Source of the DNA: Atopsyche davidsoni
Lineage: Eukaryota; Arthropoda; Insecta; Trichoptera; Hydrobiosidae
Assembly: GCA_022113835.1 (NCBI GenBank)
Contig: JAILWY010000014.1
Location: 15,063,501-15,127,500, forward strand
Length of the DNA: 64,000 bases
Direction: 5' to 3'
Both the position numbers and the translations under genes were made by a program. Positions 23,601-36,581 of the stretch are shown piece by piece. The notes under the pieces are model-generated. The model did no database searches. It was not told the origin of the DNA and was given only the letters and a program-made list of their open reading frames with translations. Every line of letters starts with the position of its first letter. Positions within the stretch are counted from its first letter, which is position 1.

Positions 23601-26318
23601 ACAGTTTAATGTGATCACCCAAAAAACGGAGCAGTATAGCAGTATTTGTAAATATAGTTAATGGACATCTTTCAGTAAGAGAGGTAAGAAATAGCACCCT
23701 CAATGGCTCAAATTTTTTACTCATTAATAAGGCTTTCTATAGTTTTATATTTGTAAATGTTTTAAGGTATACGGTTCAAAATTAAATCAACAAATAATCT
23801 CATTAAAACATTCAATACGATTCGAATACACACCTCCTCGTTATTGAAACACAATAGTCCTGCAATTTAGAAAAAAAAATAATCGCTTTATCCAAGAGTT
23901 AACTGATAAAATATCCGATAAATTTATATATATGTTTTAAATTTATTTAAATTAGCGAAGATATATCAAGTCTTGTTTATGTCAAAAATTTACGATGGCG
24001 ATGTTGATATGATAGAGGATATTTTATTCATGGCTGCACTTGAGCTCACAAAATTCTATCACTGTAATGACCCACGTTATGGTGGTAATAAAAACATTTA
24101 CATCCATGAAAGATGTACGCGCCCCCGAGGAGAGGAAGGGCCAGGGTGCGTCGGGGACACTTTATACGATACGTATCCTTGGTGTGAAGCCTCTCGTGAA
24201 CATGTATAATTTAACGGCCAAACTAATACACATGGAATCGGTTAATATATAACGGGATCCTAATAAAAACAGCACTCCAAGTAAACTCGAAAAAATATAT
24301 ATATACGTGTTTATTCCCCAGCCCACTAGAAAAAGGGTGGAAAGATTCAGTTGGAACGTAGCAAAGACCACTAGAAATAACGCAAAAGGGTAAATTAGCT
24401 TTAATCTCTTCGTTATAAGATTATTTAAGCTTGAAGCTTGAGCGTATAAACATATGTGTCAATTAACCAGAACTCTACTGTACCCTACCACAGCATTAAT
24501 CCTGCGTTATTACCCCTTTATTCAATGTTGCTATTCGTAGTAAAAAAGTTTTATTATTAAAATAAAGCATCAAGCTTCTTGTCATATTAAAAATATGCTC
24601 TGTCCGTCTGTAGTTAAGTTTATTAAATAACTTCTAGGATTTATAGAGATCAAAATATGTCTGCAGCTGCGTCATTTATTTATATTAAGACCAAGAACTA
24701 ACATACACGTAGGTCCGCAGTAATTCTAATATTATAGTACAAATATGTGGTCGTTTGTATATAGGGTGTATCCAAGCTAATTTCATGCGTAATGAACATT
24801 ATTATAGTATATATATAAAGTATCTGTGAGAATTATATTTGTAAATAATGCATAAACGAAATGAAGAGATAAATATTGTAAATAAAAAATATTTAGAAAT
24901 CATAGTTTTGGTACGAAAAATAAGCATTGTATATTATTGGAGCCTACTAATGGGGCAAGCCAGGCTTTCGAGCTAGGTTGATGTGCGTGCTTGTCTACGA
25001 TAACAGTTAATGCTTTGGTTATACGAGATTCTTCCACGAATTTCGTTAGATATCTGATTAGTTAAACATAATAAATATAGATATTTCGCAATGATGTATA
25101 TTGAACAGTAAATAAAACGATTTTGTCCACCATAAACCATACCGATCCGTAAAACGTAAATCGCCCGGCAGAAGTACGAAAATGAAAACGGGTATTTCAC
25201 AGAACGGGATCTCCACAATAGCCCGCCTCGGGGTGTCGACAGCCCCTCTTGCTCGTCGCAGCCCCACCGCAGCAGGGGTGGAGCACCCTCGTCGCAGGAC
25301 TATGGCGGGCCTGAGAAGACGCACCTGCCAAAATACACCGGCCGCAATCCGTCAATCAAGGACAGCACTAAGGACGGAGACTGTCAATCAATCGATTATT
25401 CGTTATAATCAATTTTTATTCACACGTGAAATGAACTGATCAAAATTTAGTTTGATCACATAGAAGATTTGAAATACTTACAGCCAGAAATGAGCAATGT
25501 TTGCTCCTAAAACTGCAGCAGTAAAAAAATAGCTATAGCAGGTTAGTTGCGGATGGTGGATTTCCACAGTGTGCCTACAAAGCATTTACGTGATATGTTT
25601 CGCGATTACTACGTGAAAAGCATGTCGGTATGGACAATGATATTTCACAACCGAGACGTGACGTGATAACGTATATTTGTAACGCGGTGTGGTGACCCAA
25701 CAATAAAAACGTGCGGTTATCATTCGTCGGTGTCTAAAATTGAATGTATCTTTTGTTACGCCCGAATTCCAAAGTACCAATTTATTTTTATTCCAGAGGT
25801 GTCAAATTGTCTTGTCCTTCGAGTTAAATCTAGATTATGCGTAGTTTGCCGACATCGCCGGCATGTACAGTCCGTTATGACCCGCCGCGTTGCTCTTGTC
25901 CCCCAGGAACCAAGTGGTGCGGCACGGGAGACATCGCCGGCAACTACCACGACCTGGGCCCGGAGCGGCGCATGGACCGCTGCTGCCGCGCGCACGACCT
26001 GTGCCCCGTGAAGGTGCGCGCCTTCTCGCAGAAGTACAACCTGACCAACAACTCCATCTACTCCAAGTCGCACTGCCGCTGCGACGACGTGCTCTTCTCC
26101 TGCCTGAAGGCCACCAACACCTCCGCGTCGCAGGTCAGCCGACCGTGAAAACAAAACACCCACTTCAAACACCGCCACTACAAATTAACTGCGAAAATAC
26201 TTCAATGCAAATTTGTTTTCAGGTGATGGGCAATATTTATTTCAACTTGGTGAGGGTGCCGTGCCTGGAGGACAACAGCGAGGGCCGCCGCTTTCGCAAC
26301 GCCAAAGATGGCTTCTGA
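20652..26318 (+). CDS. Secreted phospholipase A2, group III (bee-venom type), 5' incomplete
   Basis: Calcium-dependent secreted phospholipase A2 that would hydrolyse the sn-2 ester of phospholipids outside the cell. Four exons are visible: 20652-20757, 21403-21535, 25907-26133 and 26223-26318. All have AG/GT borders, and reading phase is kept across every junction, giving 186 residues to the TGA at 26316. The third exon carries the family core: calcium loop IIPGTKWCGTGD (split over exons 2 and 3), active-site CCRAHDLC with the catalytic His, and CDDVLFSC. Exon 4 starts VMGNIYFNL, a typical group III segment, followed by VPCLED. The first visible base completes a codon from an upstream exon. 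No ATG or signal peptide was found, so the true start lies further 5'. Group membership is secure from the motifs; whether it is digestive, immune or glandular cannot be told. An AATAAA at 26738-26743 may end the transcript. Confidence 0.9.
22515..22826 (+). pseudogene. Tc1/mariner-type transposase relic
   Basis: One frame reads WFQQNGATCHTS, then WPPRNPDLSPLDYFV, then GYLKSRVYENNP, the DDE-core pattern of this superfamily. The usual catalytic Asp in QQDGA is Asn here, and a TAG at 22668-22670 interrupts FV-GY where Trp is expected. The N-terminal part is missing. It lies in the large intron of the phospholipase gene. Confidence 0.75.
23000..23130 (+). mobile_element. SINE-like fragment with B box
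   Basis: TCGCGTTCGATTCCCGGCGC is a strong pol III B-box-like sequence followed by a GC-rich stretch. It does not fold into an evident intact tRNA. It lies in the phospholipase intron. Confidence 0.4.
25200..25400. other. GC-rich patch in the phospholipase intron
   Basis: Includes CGTCGCAGCCCCACCGCAG. It has open frames on both strands but no phase-compatible exon between exons 2 and 3. Probably repeat-derived. Confidence 0.3.
25907..26133 (+). CDS. Catalytic exon of the phospholipase A2
   Basis: This single exon encodes about 75 residues with the whole catalytic core: the calcium-binding loop (WCGTGDIAG), the His-containing CCRAHDLC, and the Asp/Cys-rich stretch SHCRCDDVLFSC. It is strongly GC-rich against AT-rich introns. 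It begins after CCCCCAG and ends at CAG/GTCAGC in phase 0. The intron before it, about 4.4 kb, contains a mariner-type relic and a SINE-like piece. Confidence 0.9.
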
Positions 26319-26414
26319 TCTTTGGAGCTGGTGGACTACTTCGTCTCCAAGTGGAAGGAGTTCCTGGTCCTCACCGAGGGGTTCTTGGGCGCCTTCATGC
26401 TGGCGATCGAATGA
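26319..26414 (+). other. In-frame GC-rich extension after the phospholipase stop
   Basis: Directly after the TGA at 26316-26318 the same frame stays open for 31 codons, to a TGA at 26412. It begins SLELVDYFVSKWKEFLV. Almost every third codon position is G or C, as in the exon before it. It may be an ancestral C-terminal extension cut off by a new stop, a readthrough peptide, or chance in a GC-rich 3' UTR. Confidence 0.3.
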
Positions 26415-26698
26415 GATCCACGCTAGCGGCCCCGAGGGCCCGTGACTTGACCATGTGAGGCTGCCAGCCGCTGGGCGGTGCTACTCCCTCGCCTGGCGCC
26501 GGCCCTCGCGGGTGGACAATGCTTATTGTGAATGGACACTGTTAAAAAGTTTATCTATGGAAATTTTAATATATTTTTTCGTTCTTTTACTAAGGCACTT
26601 GATTTTCGCGTGGTTAGTTGTCGCTTTGGGTGTGTATGATCATGAATTCCTTCTGCCTTAAAATGTGGACTTATTTTCTGACATGTCCAACGTTTGTG

Positions 26699-26700
<2 letters not shown>

Positions 26701-26736
<36 letters not shown>
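26701..26736. repeat. AT microsatellite
   Basis: AT dinucleotide run just before the AATAAA that may end the phospholipase transcript. Confidence 0.95.
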
Positions 26737-26743
<7 letters not shown>

Positions 26744-27012
26744 CACATACATAGAAAATATTAATGAAATTTGACGGTCAAAACGATTTGACTCCAAAAA
26801 TATAAAATTTTCAGCAGTGTTTTTCTCCCCAACATTGGCGTGGAAAATGGTTGCGTCTCATTTGCTCAACGGATTCAGAGAATATTCATGTTCATACATC
26901 CACGGCTGTCGCCTTCAATGTTACGTGCAACTCTCAGATGAAATCTGAATTCGCATTGCTATTTTAAATCTACTTTGGTTCTATTGAAACTGATAATAAG
27001 TATTGTAATTAG

Positions 27013-27081
27013 ATTCTAAACGAAACGGACAGCGAGGTGACCCCGGGGGAGGTGGTGCTCTTGGACGATCAGAAAAGTTAG
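27013..27081 (+). CDS. Candidate alternative terminal exon of the phospholipase gene
   Basis: After GTAATTAG an open frame of 22 codons runs to TAG at 27079. It contains LNETDSEVTPGEVVLL and is GC-rich in otherwise AT-rich DNA. AATAAA follows at 27111-27116, as expected for a last exon. The acceptor phase is 0, which matches the end of phospholipase exon 3 (26133) and a GTGAGG donor inside exon 4 at 26250. It could be a mutually exclusive last exon. The polypyrimidine tract is weak, and no homology was recognised. Confidence 0.35.
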   Translation: MLNETDSEVTPGEVVLLDDQKS

Positions 27082-27119
27082 AAAAAAGTAAGCGAAAAAT
27101 TGTTATATTAAATAAATAT

Positions 27120-27677
27120 TGTCACAGCTTTAAATATAAAGTGAAATTTAATTATAATGCAGCGTTTTGTTTTGATAGTCTATTAAAATTAAGGTGTAAA
27201 TTGGAAATCTAAAGAGCTTTATTATGAAATAAATTTGCCTTGAAGAATGCTCAAAGATTATTTTTTTGCAAAGATCGCCAAGTTTGTTCAACAGGAATGA
27301 TGTGACTGTGACCGTGATAATGATGTTGTAACATTTTGCTGTGAAGTTTAATCGTAGACGTTCACTACGGGATGAAACCTTATAAATAAATATATCTACG
27401 GTATGTGCGTGCATCGAAATGTCACTACAATCAAATACGAGAGAATGTTTATGAGATATACTCGTCAAAATGAAAAAAAAGAACATAACAAATAAAAATG
27501 TTTAAAGTGTGCGTGTAAATATTTATAAACAATTTGTATTTTAATTTATTCTTTGAATATGTCATCAGCATTGCTATTAAATATATCCAAAGATCCATTG
27601 TTTTCGTACGCATCTCTAACGAAAGAAAGAGAATTTAAATTCACCGGCAAGTCATGTTCATTCGTAATCTATAAATG

Positions 27678-27760
<83 letters not shown>

Positions 27761-30510
27761 CGTATGGACTTCATATGACATTTTATTGTTGAATAAATAT
27801 TTCCTGTTGTAAAATTTCTGCCGCGGCATTCGCCATATATTTGCGTCAAATAAAATAGCGGCAAGAATGTTTGTTCGGCATTTGTGTCATTTTCATAGTG
27901 GACGTCTATGATTGAAAATTCAGATTGTAAAAAAAAAAAACAAACAAAATTCAACTATAATCAATTAATTTTGAGCCTTAAATAATACAAATCTTCTATT
28001 TATACTGCAGTTCTCTTATTGTCGCACTACGATATCAGACTATTTATTGAATAAGTGATTGTATGATAATGTCCCATCTACCAATTATTACATAAAACGT
28101 GACAGGTATGAGTAATGCGACTAAAAAATAATTAGGTCTTAACTTGGTAAGATTTAGATAGTATATAATTTTAAATAATCCTATGGATAATCAATTATTT
28201 AGTAAATCCATGTTATTTTATATCAAAGTATTTATTTAATGCACTGTGTTCGATAAGGTTTATTATCTTGCAGTAAAAACTGCATAATTTTAATTTATTT
28301 AATAAGTATAACAAATCAAATAAATAATAATTTTTTAGGTACATTCGGGGTTATTTTTATCAATGTATTTATTGAATGCACTATATTCAAGCAGGTAAAT
28401 TTTATTGTATATTTTATATTAACTTTATATTTTATCTTGCACTTCAATTACTTATAAGTTTTGTATGGTTTAGATGTTGATAATATATTTATGCATGTTG
28501 AAAGAGATCAATTAAGAGTTTAGGATTATTTTTTATCTATAAAAAAATAAAATATCAGTTATATTATTTAATAATATTTAATAGGTGTGATAATGACGAG
28601 AAAATAATTTTCCCTCTTAAAAAAAGCAATTAACCGGTTTTCAACTGAGAAATTGTTGTGGGTAGTTTTTGTAGTATTTTGTGATCTCTTAAGGGTTGCT
28701 GCTTTCATCGCGATCGTTATAATAATTTGACGAGGTGTTAAAACTTGTTTATTTATTTACACCCACATTATGCAAGACTGATAAATTAAACAACGATTGC
28801 CTAGCTGGTAAATGCGTTAATGCATCACACTATTAAAAATAATAAATTGAATCTTTCCTAATCAATACGGAGAATAACATTTGTGCAATACGCATGACAT
28901 TAGCTAGCAATATAGCTTATAATATGGTAATCGTTATTCAATTCAATCAATCTTTTAGAACTTGGCTGTATATGTAAAAACAATATTTGTAAATAGCATC
29001 GTCACAATTTCAAAAGATCAAACTATCCGTTTGCTTATTTTAAATGTCACAATGAATATTTAAATTAAATATCACAAAAATAGCTATTATATAGAAATTG
29101 TCGAATAATTAACACAATTTAAAAATAAATATTTTTTTAAATTAAATTGATTCAAAAATTCATTATGACAATCAAAGTATAAACGTGGATAAAAATCAGG
29201 TATCTAGATATAGATCGCGATAATATTGATATTAAAAAATGACAACTTATTTGTGGAAAGCAGTCACCCTGAGGGATGCGAAAAATGGCTCGTCAAACGT
29301 GACATCGTTAACTCACAACTTTACGCAAGAAGATTTGTGATTAATGTTGGAAAAAAGTAACTTAATACTAAACCCTGGAGTGACATTTGCAGAATAGGTT
29401 GCACGAGTTTCGAAGATCTGCTGCATTTATTATTTTACAGAGAATATATATTGTTTTCTACTTCATCACTCATTTCGCCATATGGGTTTTCCATATTGAA
29501 AACTTCAATACTTCGACCTAAAACTACCTCAATGACTTTTTGATCTACGTCCGTTTGTTTATTTAAAATATACTGTAACAATTTTGCAACTGGAATGAAT
29601 TTCAAAAACTTATTAAAATGCGCCATAAAGAGGAGTCGGTGTTGCAAAGAACTTTTAATAATCCGCTGGAAAATTGAAAGAAATGGAAATCCGCAAAAAG
29701 CATTTATTAAAACTTAAACTGACGCACAAGTCGGAAAGAAGAAAGTGAATAATAATTTATTGAAAACTTTGGTCGTCCCGTCAAAAGAAAAGAAGAAACT
29801 GCGACGCGAGAGATGATTGGCGGCGTCATCGTCTATCTTTCTAAAATTGTAGTTTTATTATTTATACTATATATTTATGTGTATATTTCCGTAACGTAAG
29901 TGCAATGATTAAACCGCTAATTTCCAGCCATTTGTCACTTTTTAGCGAAGACGCCGAGGCAATAACACCCAAAAAATATAATGTCAAATGTGGGCGTTGA
30001 TCAAACGGTTATTGGGGTTGCTCAATTATATTTTTCAATGATATTCAATTTTGTGAGTACAAGACCAGTTTTAATTTACGGGTCTCATTGTATACGGAAT
30101 AATTATTTATATTTAAAAAAAAAAAATATTTTAACAATTATTGTTAATACAGTATTATTACGTACGTATTAATTTTTGACCACTAGGCCTTGTAATGTAA
30201 GAAGTTTCCTCGTATGTTTTGCTAAATAAAAAGGTGCTTGACTTAATCGAAGAAATTCTCATTAAAATATCTTTCTAAAAGCTTAACTCTTAAGGTTTTC
30301 GGATAGATTAGTAATAACTTGACTTATGACCTTTTGAATCACCCTCGCGCTCGTCTCAGGGGCGCTCCGTGCGAAACCGCGTTATGTAAATTAAAAAAAA
30401 AACAATCGAAACCATCCAGCATTTTAGTGCATTTTTTTTGTTTACAAATGTAGATAGACTTTACCATGTCCTGTAAAGATGATTTCACAGTGTTGCATAT
30501 TATTTTTAAA
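27120..30510. other. No gene seen
   Basis: Very AT-rich. It holds the long AT microsatellite and, near 28950-28980, a possible lone right end of MITE family 3 (CAATCTTTTAGAACTTGG). The minus ORF at 29435-29647 is not recognisable. Confidence 0.55.
27683..27757. repeat. Long AT microsatellite
   Basis: About 37 AT units, the longest simple repeat in the window. It is self-complementary and could extrude a cruciform. Confidence 0.95.
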
Positions 30511-30519
30511 CGAAGTAAC

Positions 30520-30797
30520 GTCGAAATTCCGAAAGTCTGATTAAATTGTACAGTGATTTCACAGCTGAAAATATTTCATCCGCAATCATAAAAATGGATA
30601 TTTTATAAAACAAAAAACTGCAATTTAGACCGAATCGACAAAAATATATTGAACATTTATAATTTGATCATTTTAATTAACACACATAAAAAAATATATA
30701 TTAATACTGTTTAATGCAATACGAGTAGGTACATCTGATGGATTCGCCAGCGTTGTAATATCTGTTCAACGTAATCAGTCTTTCGGAACTTGTACTT
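30520..30797. mobile_element. MITE, family 3, copy A
   Basis: The left end AATTCCGAAAGTCTGATTAA is mirrored by the right end GTAATCAGTCTTTCGGAACT. The inside is AT-rich and non-coding. Confidence 0.5.
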
Positions 30798-30799
30798 TA

Positions 30800-33700
30800 G
30801 TAGCTAAATATTTGAATTATATTTATATAATGCAATGAGTTATTAATGACTGTCATAAATATTCACAAGTGGGTATCTATTTATATTTTTTGTAAATATC
30901 ATAAATATCTGTAACATGTGTTTAATAACGTAATTGTTTAAATAATGTATGTGCTTAATTTAAATTGAACAAATATTAATTTAATACAAAAATATTGCAG
31001 CCCTAGGGACAGAAAAGCAAGATTTTCGTAATATATTCTTTCATAAATATTATTTCACAAAAAAGCCTTAATAAGTTAATTTGAATAAATGACAAATCGC
31101 GTCGTTGTCGCGCACTCGCGGCGAGTATTTCGATGGAAATTTTGATTGGAATTACTTGGCATGCTCATTTCGGCATTGAAATATTATTTACAATATAAAC
31201 TGAAGAAGTATTAAAGCATGCATTGAATGTAAATGTGCATATATTGAATGTAAATGTGTGTGCGCATATGTGGTATGTATTTGGTTTCTATTATATATTT
31301 TATACATAAATTGTCTTTGTTCATCAAACAAACTGATTCCTAAGCAAAAAAATATTTTCGCTTAGAACTTTTGCCGTGTTTTCGTAAAACAGTGAATGAA
31401 ACTTTTGTGTTTATTTTATAGCTTGATTGAAATGTAAATCTTTATAAAACGGTGTTATCACGGATATCAAAAAATATATTTATTGTGTCGTCCATACCAA
31501 AACAATGACCGCGTACGTCCTTTTCAATAGGAGTGTTATATGAAAAGGTTTGACTTGTTTTTTTATATTATTATTACAGACATCAAACATTGAACAACTT
31601 TATTTAAAGATGCTTAAATGATATTAAATACCGCGTATGTCCGTCTGTTGACTGTTTATTGTTTTTAAGCAAAATTGTGATAATAAAATTCGTAACAAGT
31701 GTGATGTCAAAGACAGCTTGCATGTATACTCAGACACAATTTTTGCACTAATGTTGTTAGGAAGATGTTATATACCTACTGAAAATTGTATTATTTGTAA
31801 CAGTTCAATTTGGACTCGGGTCAATTCACACAAAAAACAGTGAGAATGTTAGAATAAGTGCAAGTCGTGTATAAATCAAAATCAAAAATTAAGTACGGAT
31901 CATTTGTTTATATTTGTAAGAAAACACGGTGAAAGTGACAACGGTTTGGATAAATTCACATAGGTAATGCAAATGTTTTTTTTTTAATTTAATAAATATG
32001 AATAAATGGTAATCGTTACAAAATTACCACTCGAGAGGCTTCTTTAGAAAAGTATATTTATGGAATGGAACATGTGCTAATATTGCAAAGCAATAATTGT
32101 AAAGCATGTTAAAGACAATAATAGTGTATAAAATGTATGCGTCGGCCTCTGAACATCGTCTCGGCGAAACTGTAACGTTCAATTTAAATTGTTGGAAGCT
32201 TTTTTGATTATCTACACATTGCCAAATAAAGCCAGCATCAAGAGCAAAAGGATTGTAAATATATTCCGCGTTAAAGTCTAATTAACGCAATGTAATGGTA
32301 GCTTGCACATCCACGTTTATGTTTAAAAATTATAAAAAAACGTCTTGGATATTGATTTGCAATCACAGAGTGATGCCAGCAGGGAGAGTGCGACGCGGAG
32401 TGACTCCTTGCAATGCATTCTTGAACAGGTGCATTGACCACCAGGCTCTGCTCTTAGCAAAGCCAAAGCCTTCCTCCGAGGGCTGGTGCTTCTCTATTAT
32501 CCTGTGGGTTCAACCTCATTGTAATCAATGGCGTGCGGTTCATTTTGTATTTACACTTTAGTGTTTTTCTTGTTGCATTACACTGTTGACTTTTCACCTA
32601 GATTTCTCCGGTTCAATCTTTATTCTTACTAGCTGACATAATTATAATTCAATGTGTCAAGTAATTATTTTATTGAATCGTTAAATTTGGTAGGTTTATC
32701 GGGATAGTGGTTAGGATCGACAACTTCTTGATCGAGAGTTCTCCGGCTCAATATCCGTCCGTCGGTTTGGTCAAATACAGTTTCTGATGATACCACATAA
32801 GCTAGAGTAGCTTATTTTTTTAAGCCAAAGCGAATATTAACTGTTTAATTATGCACCACAAAGCACCAATGCAATGAAATGCTACAAACCTACACCATAA
32901 AATAATAATTTTAACACAAATAAACGCCTGTCCATATGATGTGTTAATAAACCAATTTGATTTGAATTAAACCATTGTATCCATATCATTTTTTTTTGGA
33001 CTGAAAACCACAACAATTGTTCGCAATTGCAATTAAAAATTATTTTATTCTGCTCGGTCTCTGTAAGCAAACAATGGTTTTTCTGTTGTTCTGACCGCAC
33101 GCCGCTGGTTATAACGATATGACACGTTTTCACTTCGGGTGGGAAATTGCACGGAAGTGCTGTGCAGAATCCAATTCAGAATGTCTCCTGTTTCTGGACA
33201 ATGTGGTGCTTGAAATAGCAAGGCGTGGGAAAATAGTGCAAACTATTCTTATTTTATCTTCTCTGTATTGTAACATCTGTAATTGTTTAAAAAAAAAACG
33301 CTTCTTACTGGCTTAATGGTTTGATATTTTTTGACGTCTGTTGCATCATATTAAAATGCAAACCTACACGACGCAGCGAAACAAGTTAAAATGAATTGTT
33401 TATAAACGTTGTGTATGAATTAATTAATATAATTAAAGTCACCATAGAACACCATAGAGTCTCTGTGCGATAGCGTCTCTTGAATTATACGGATCAGATG
33501 GTTAAATAGAGATGTGTGATGGGGTACATCAGTCACTTTTAGACCTTTGAAATCTATTCGCGGTGACCGGCCACCGAGCTCCCGATTAATTGATCGAATC
33601 AGTAATGAGCTTAATCGATTGATTTAAATAATCGACTATATTCGAGCAATTCATTTGTAACATGAAGATTTTGCATTGTCAAACATTAATTATTATAACT

Positions 33701-35740
33701 ATTACTTGTTCAATTTTGTCACTGTTCTCCGTAAGCGATTCATATAATATTTCAAGTTTATCGATTATTAGTTTAGTTTAGAGAGCCAAGATTTCAAAAC
33801 CTCTGTCAATTTTTATCTGTGAAAAACGGTATTGTATTGAAAATGATTTCATTTTATAACGTCCTTGGACCTTTTCAATCCAAAATGTTACTTTAACATC
33901 ATCATTATAATTAAATAAACATAACAAGAACAACCATTGACGTGTTGCGCAGAGACTAATTAGGTGGCCCAGCGTGTTAGTTAGCTTTAGCAGGAACAAA
34001 AAAAAAATTACACTTTTCTTAACTTTATGCAGTGTTTATAATTAATAGAAAAAAATTATGGTTATATTGCGTTTATGAGTAAGTTGGAATCCTGTGGAAA
34101 AATTAATTTTGATAGCCGTCAAGTTTGAAATTCACCTCTTAGGACTCGCGGGCCTTTCGTGCACGAAGTTACTCGAAAATTATGAAACTAGTTAGTGACT
34201 GGAATTGTATTTTAATATTGAGTTTCTCATATGATGCAACTTAAATAGAATTTTCGTCACCGTTCATCAAAGCACGCACGTGTTTTGTAAATGTGTTTAA
34301 AATAAAAGTGTTTTTTTTTTAAATTGCACCAACGCGTTTCAAACCGGTTATTAACTGTCCAAATTACTGACTTGAGTATCTAGTTAATTTTTTAGTTGCT
34401 TTGTGTACGAAAGTTTATATTTGCACTAGGAACTTGGAAGTGCGTCGTGATGATATCTGTCGGATGCGTTCTTTGGTAGGATGGAATCATTCCGAAGCAG
34501 AGATCCGTAGGAAGCTTTGAGGCAATATAATGCATAGCTGGAAAATTCAACATATGAAAATTGTTATTATTTAGATAATAATACTAGGATTTAGATAATC
34601 TAACTTGTATTGTGATTTTATCCTACTGCGGCCATCGTTTCAGCTTTGGCCTTAATCGCGATTTCCGGCGGAAACAAATGATGACGACTAAACCATGGAG
34701 TATAGAGTTTAAATTTTAAAAAATAAACAAATCTAGATGGACCGATGAGATAATAGAAACAACAAGGAATATGTGTCGCAATGTTGCCGTGGAAAAGGCA
34801 ACACCGTGAAAAAGCAATGTGCTTCTCCCCTTTTGTGTACGTTTGTGGTTTATCAACTGCAATGAAGAGTCTATCGTCAAATTTGGACATATTATAGCAT
34901 CACTACTGCTTGTGCTCCATGGTTTGGTCCTCAATTGTGCCCCATTTGCGGTGATGAAGGATTTTGAAAAGATTAAAGTCGTACCAATGAGAATAAGAGC
35001 ACTGTTGTTTCTGAACGATGCAAGGGATAGAATTATAAGTAAGACACGTTGAGTAAATAACTTCTCAGATCTTATAATGTCTTTGACGAGTTTATAAATT
35101 TTTATAGAGTGAATTTTATATTTTTACATAATTTTGTTAGGTGTAGTGTAGGTATGGTATTTTCCGTATTTTTTTTATCTTTATTTCTATACTTCGCTTG
35201 TTGCTTAATCTCCTAAAGTATTGCTTTTGTTGTTTGAAGCAACGAACCGCTCGGTTTTATTTGTGGTATACTTATATTTTAAATACTTTTTTTTATTCAC
35301 AATCATGCTTGTAAGAGTAACCGAGAAAATTATCGAGAAACTTTATCGGTAATTGAAGAGCAAATTTTATTTGTAACGGATACATATTGTTAGTGGTTTT
35401 TTGTGAATACTTTCTCGGGTTAATGACTATGATAGTGTGTGTAGAAAAAAAATCGAAGCGGAGGAAATTGTTTATCGAAATAATTTATCGAAAAATCTAT
35501 TTTGAAGCGAGAATTTATCTAATGGTGAGAGCGTAGAGTAATGCAGAGTCAATAGCGTGGCGGGGGGCAGGAGGAATTATTTGATACTCAAATTCGTAGT
35601 GTGATCCAGACAGACCGCAGCTTTTTAATTGTTATAAAATATATTGTGTAACTCTAATTTTTTTTTTTGGAAAAGTTTAATTTTAATAAGCAAAACGACG
35701 CTCCCCGTACCTCGCAATCGAAATTAGATTAGAAAGAAAT
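30800..35740. other. No gene recognised
   Basis: AT-rich intergenic DNA with a SINE-like piece at 32700. The less AT-rich stretch at 32370-32560 looks repeat-derived rather than exonic. Confidence 0.5.
32700..32790 (+). mobile_element. SINE-like fragment
   Basis: GGATAGTGGTTAGGATCG is close to the A-box region of the 12790 unit. CTCCGGCTCAATATCCG stands at the B-box position. Confidence 0.35.
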
Positions 35741-35945
35741 ACGCTCATGTTCCGAAAGCCTGGTTAAGTTGAGCAGTGATTGCGAAGCGCTTCGATGCGT
35801 AGCACTTATTTAATGAATACTTTAGATTTATTTATGAAATTGTCAATAACCAATTAGCGAAATGATGTTTTACGCAATATATGAAACATATTTGATTCTT
35901 TGTAAATCGTTATTCAATTCAAACGGTCTTTCGAAACTTGAGCGC
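35741..35945. mobile_element. MITE, family 3, copy B
   Basis: The left end CGCTCATGTTCCGAAAGCC is mirrored by GGTCTTTCGAAACTTGAGCG on the right. TGAGCAGTGATT on the left matches AATCGTTATTCA inverted on the right. About 205 bp; shortest and clearest copy. Confidence 0.6.
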
Positions 35946-35994
35946 AGAGAATCGCGGCTAACGAGATCGCTGTCGTCCGAAGTCCTCGAGTGGT

Positions 35995-36066
35995 CTACCT
36001 GGTGAGGCATCAGATGAGGCACCAGGTGAGGCACCAGGTGAGGCACCAGGTGAGGCACCAGGTGTA
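35995..36066. repeat. 12-bp tandem repeat
   Basis: About six copies of GAGGCACCAGGT, the first degenerate. It lies some 50 bp past the right end of MITE family 3 copy B. A period of four codons gives a spurious repeated peptide. Confidence 0.85.
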
Positions 36067-36581
36067 CTCCCCGCGTTGAAGCTTCTGCATTACCCTGCGC
36101 CGGATGCGGTGGATAAGCACGTGGATGAGACTGATATATATGTGTCAAGTCATTTTTATTGATTGTACAGATATCTAGTTTTGCCCATTTAATATGATTA
36201 TTCTAATTTCCTGTGGTGTATATTTATTAAATAACTCAGCTTGTGTTTGGATTTCGATAAATTACCTTTCGAAAAATTTTCCTGGTATGTTATAAAACTT
36301 TGGAAATTTATTGATAATTTAACGATATTTAATATAGTAATGTAAAATGTTTTGAAAAGTAAATTCCACTTCTGGCCGCTCGAACGTAACTTTAACGAAA
36401 TATCATCCATCAATTGTACATTGAATGCGTTTTATTTTGTCTTACGCATATATAAAAATATATCAAATATCCACGCCAATATTGATAATAAAACATACAA
36501 AAACTGCCTTAATACATAAAAGTAATAAACAAACAAACTCAGTTTGCTATTTAATACATAATCATGAAACTAAAAAAAATT

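Noticed and set aside
25756..26178. 140-codon minus-strand ORF
   Set aside because: Antisense shadow of the phospholipase catalytic exon.
35870..36148. Minus ORF with repeated LVPH
   Set aside because: Product of the 12-bp tandem repeat and the flanking MITE end.
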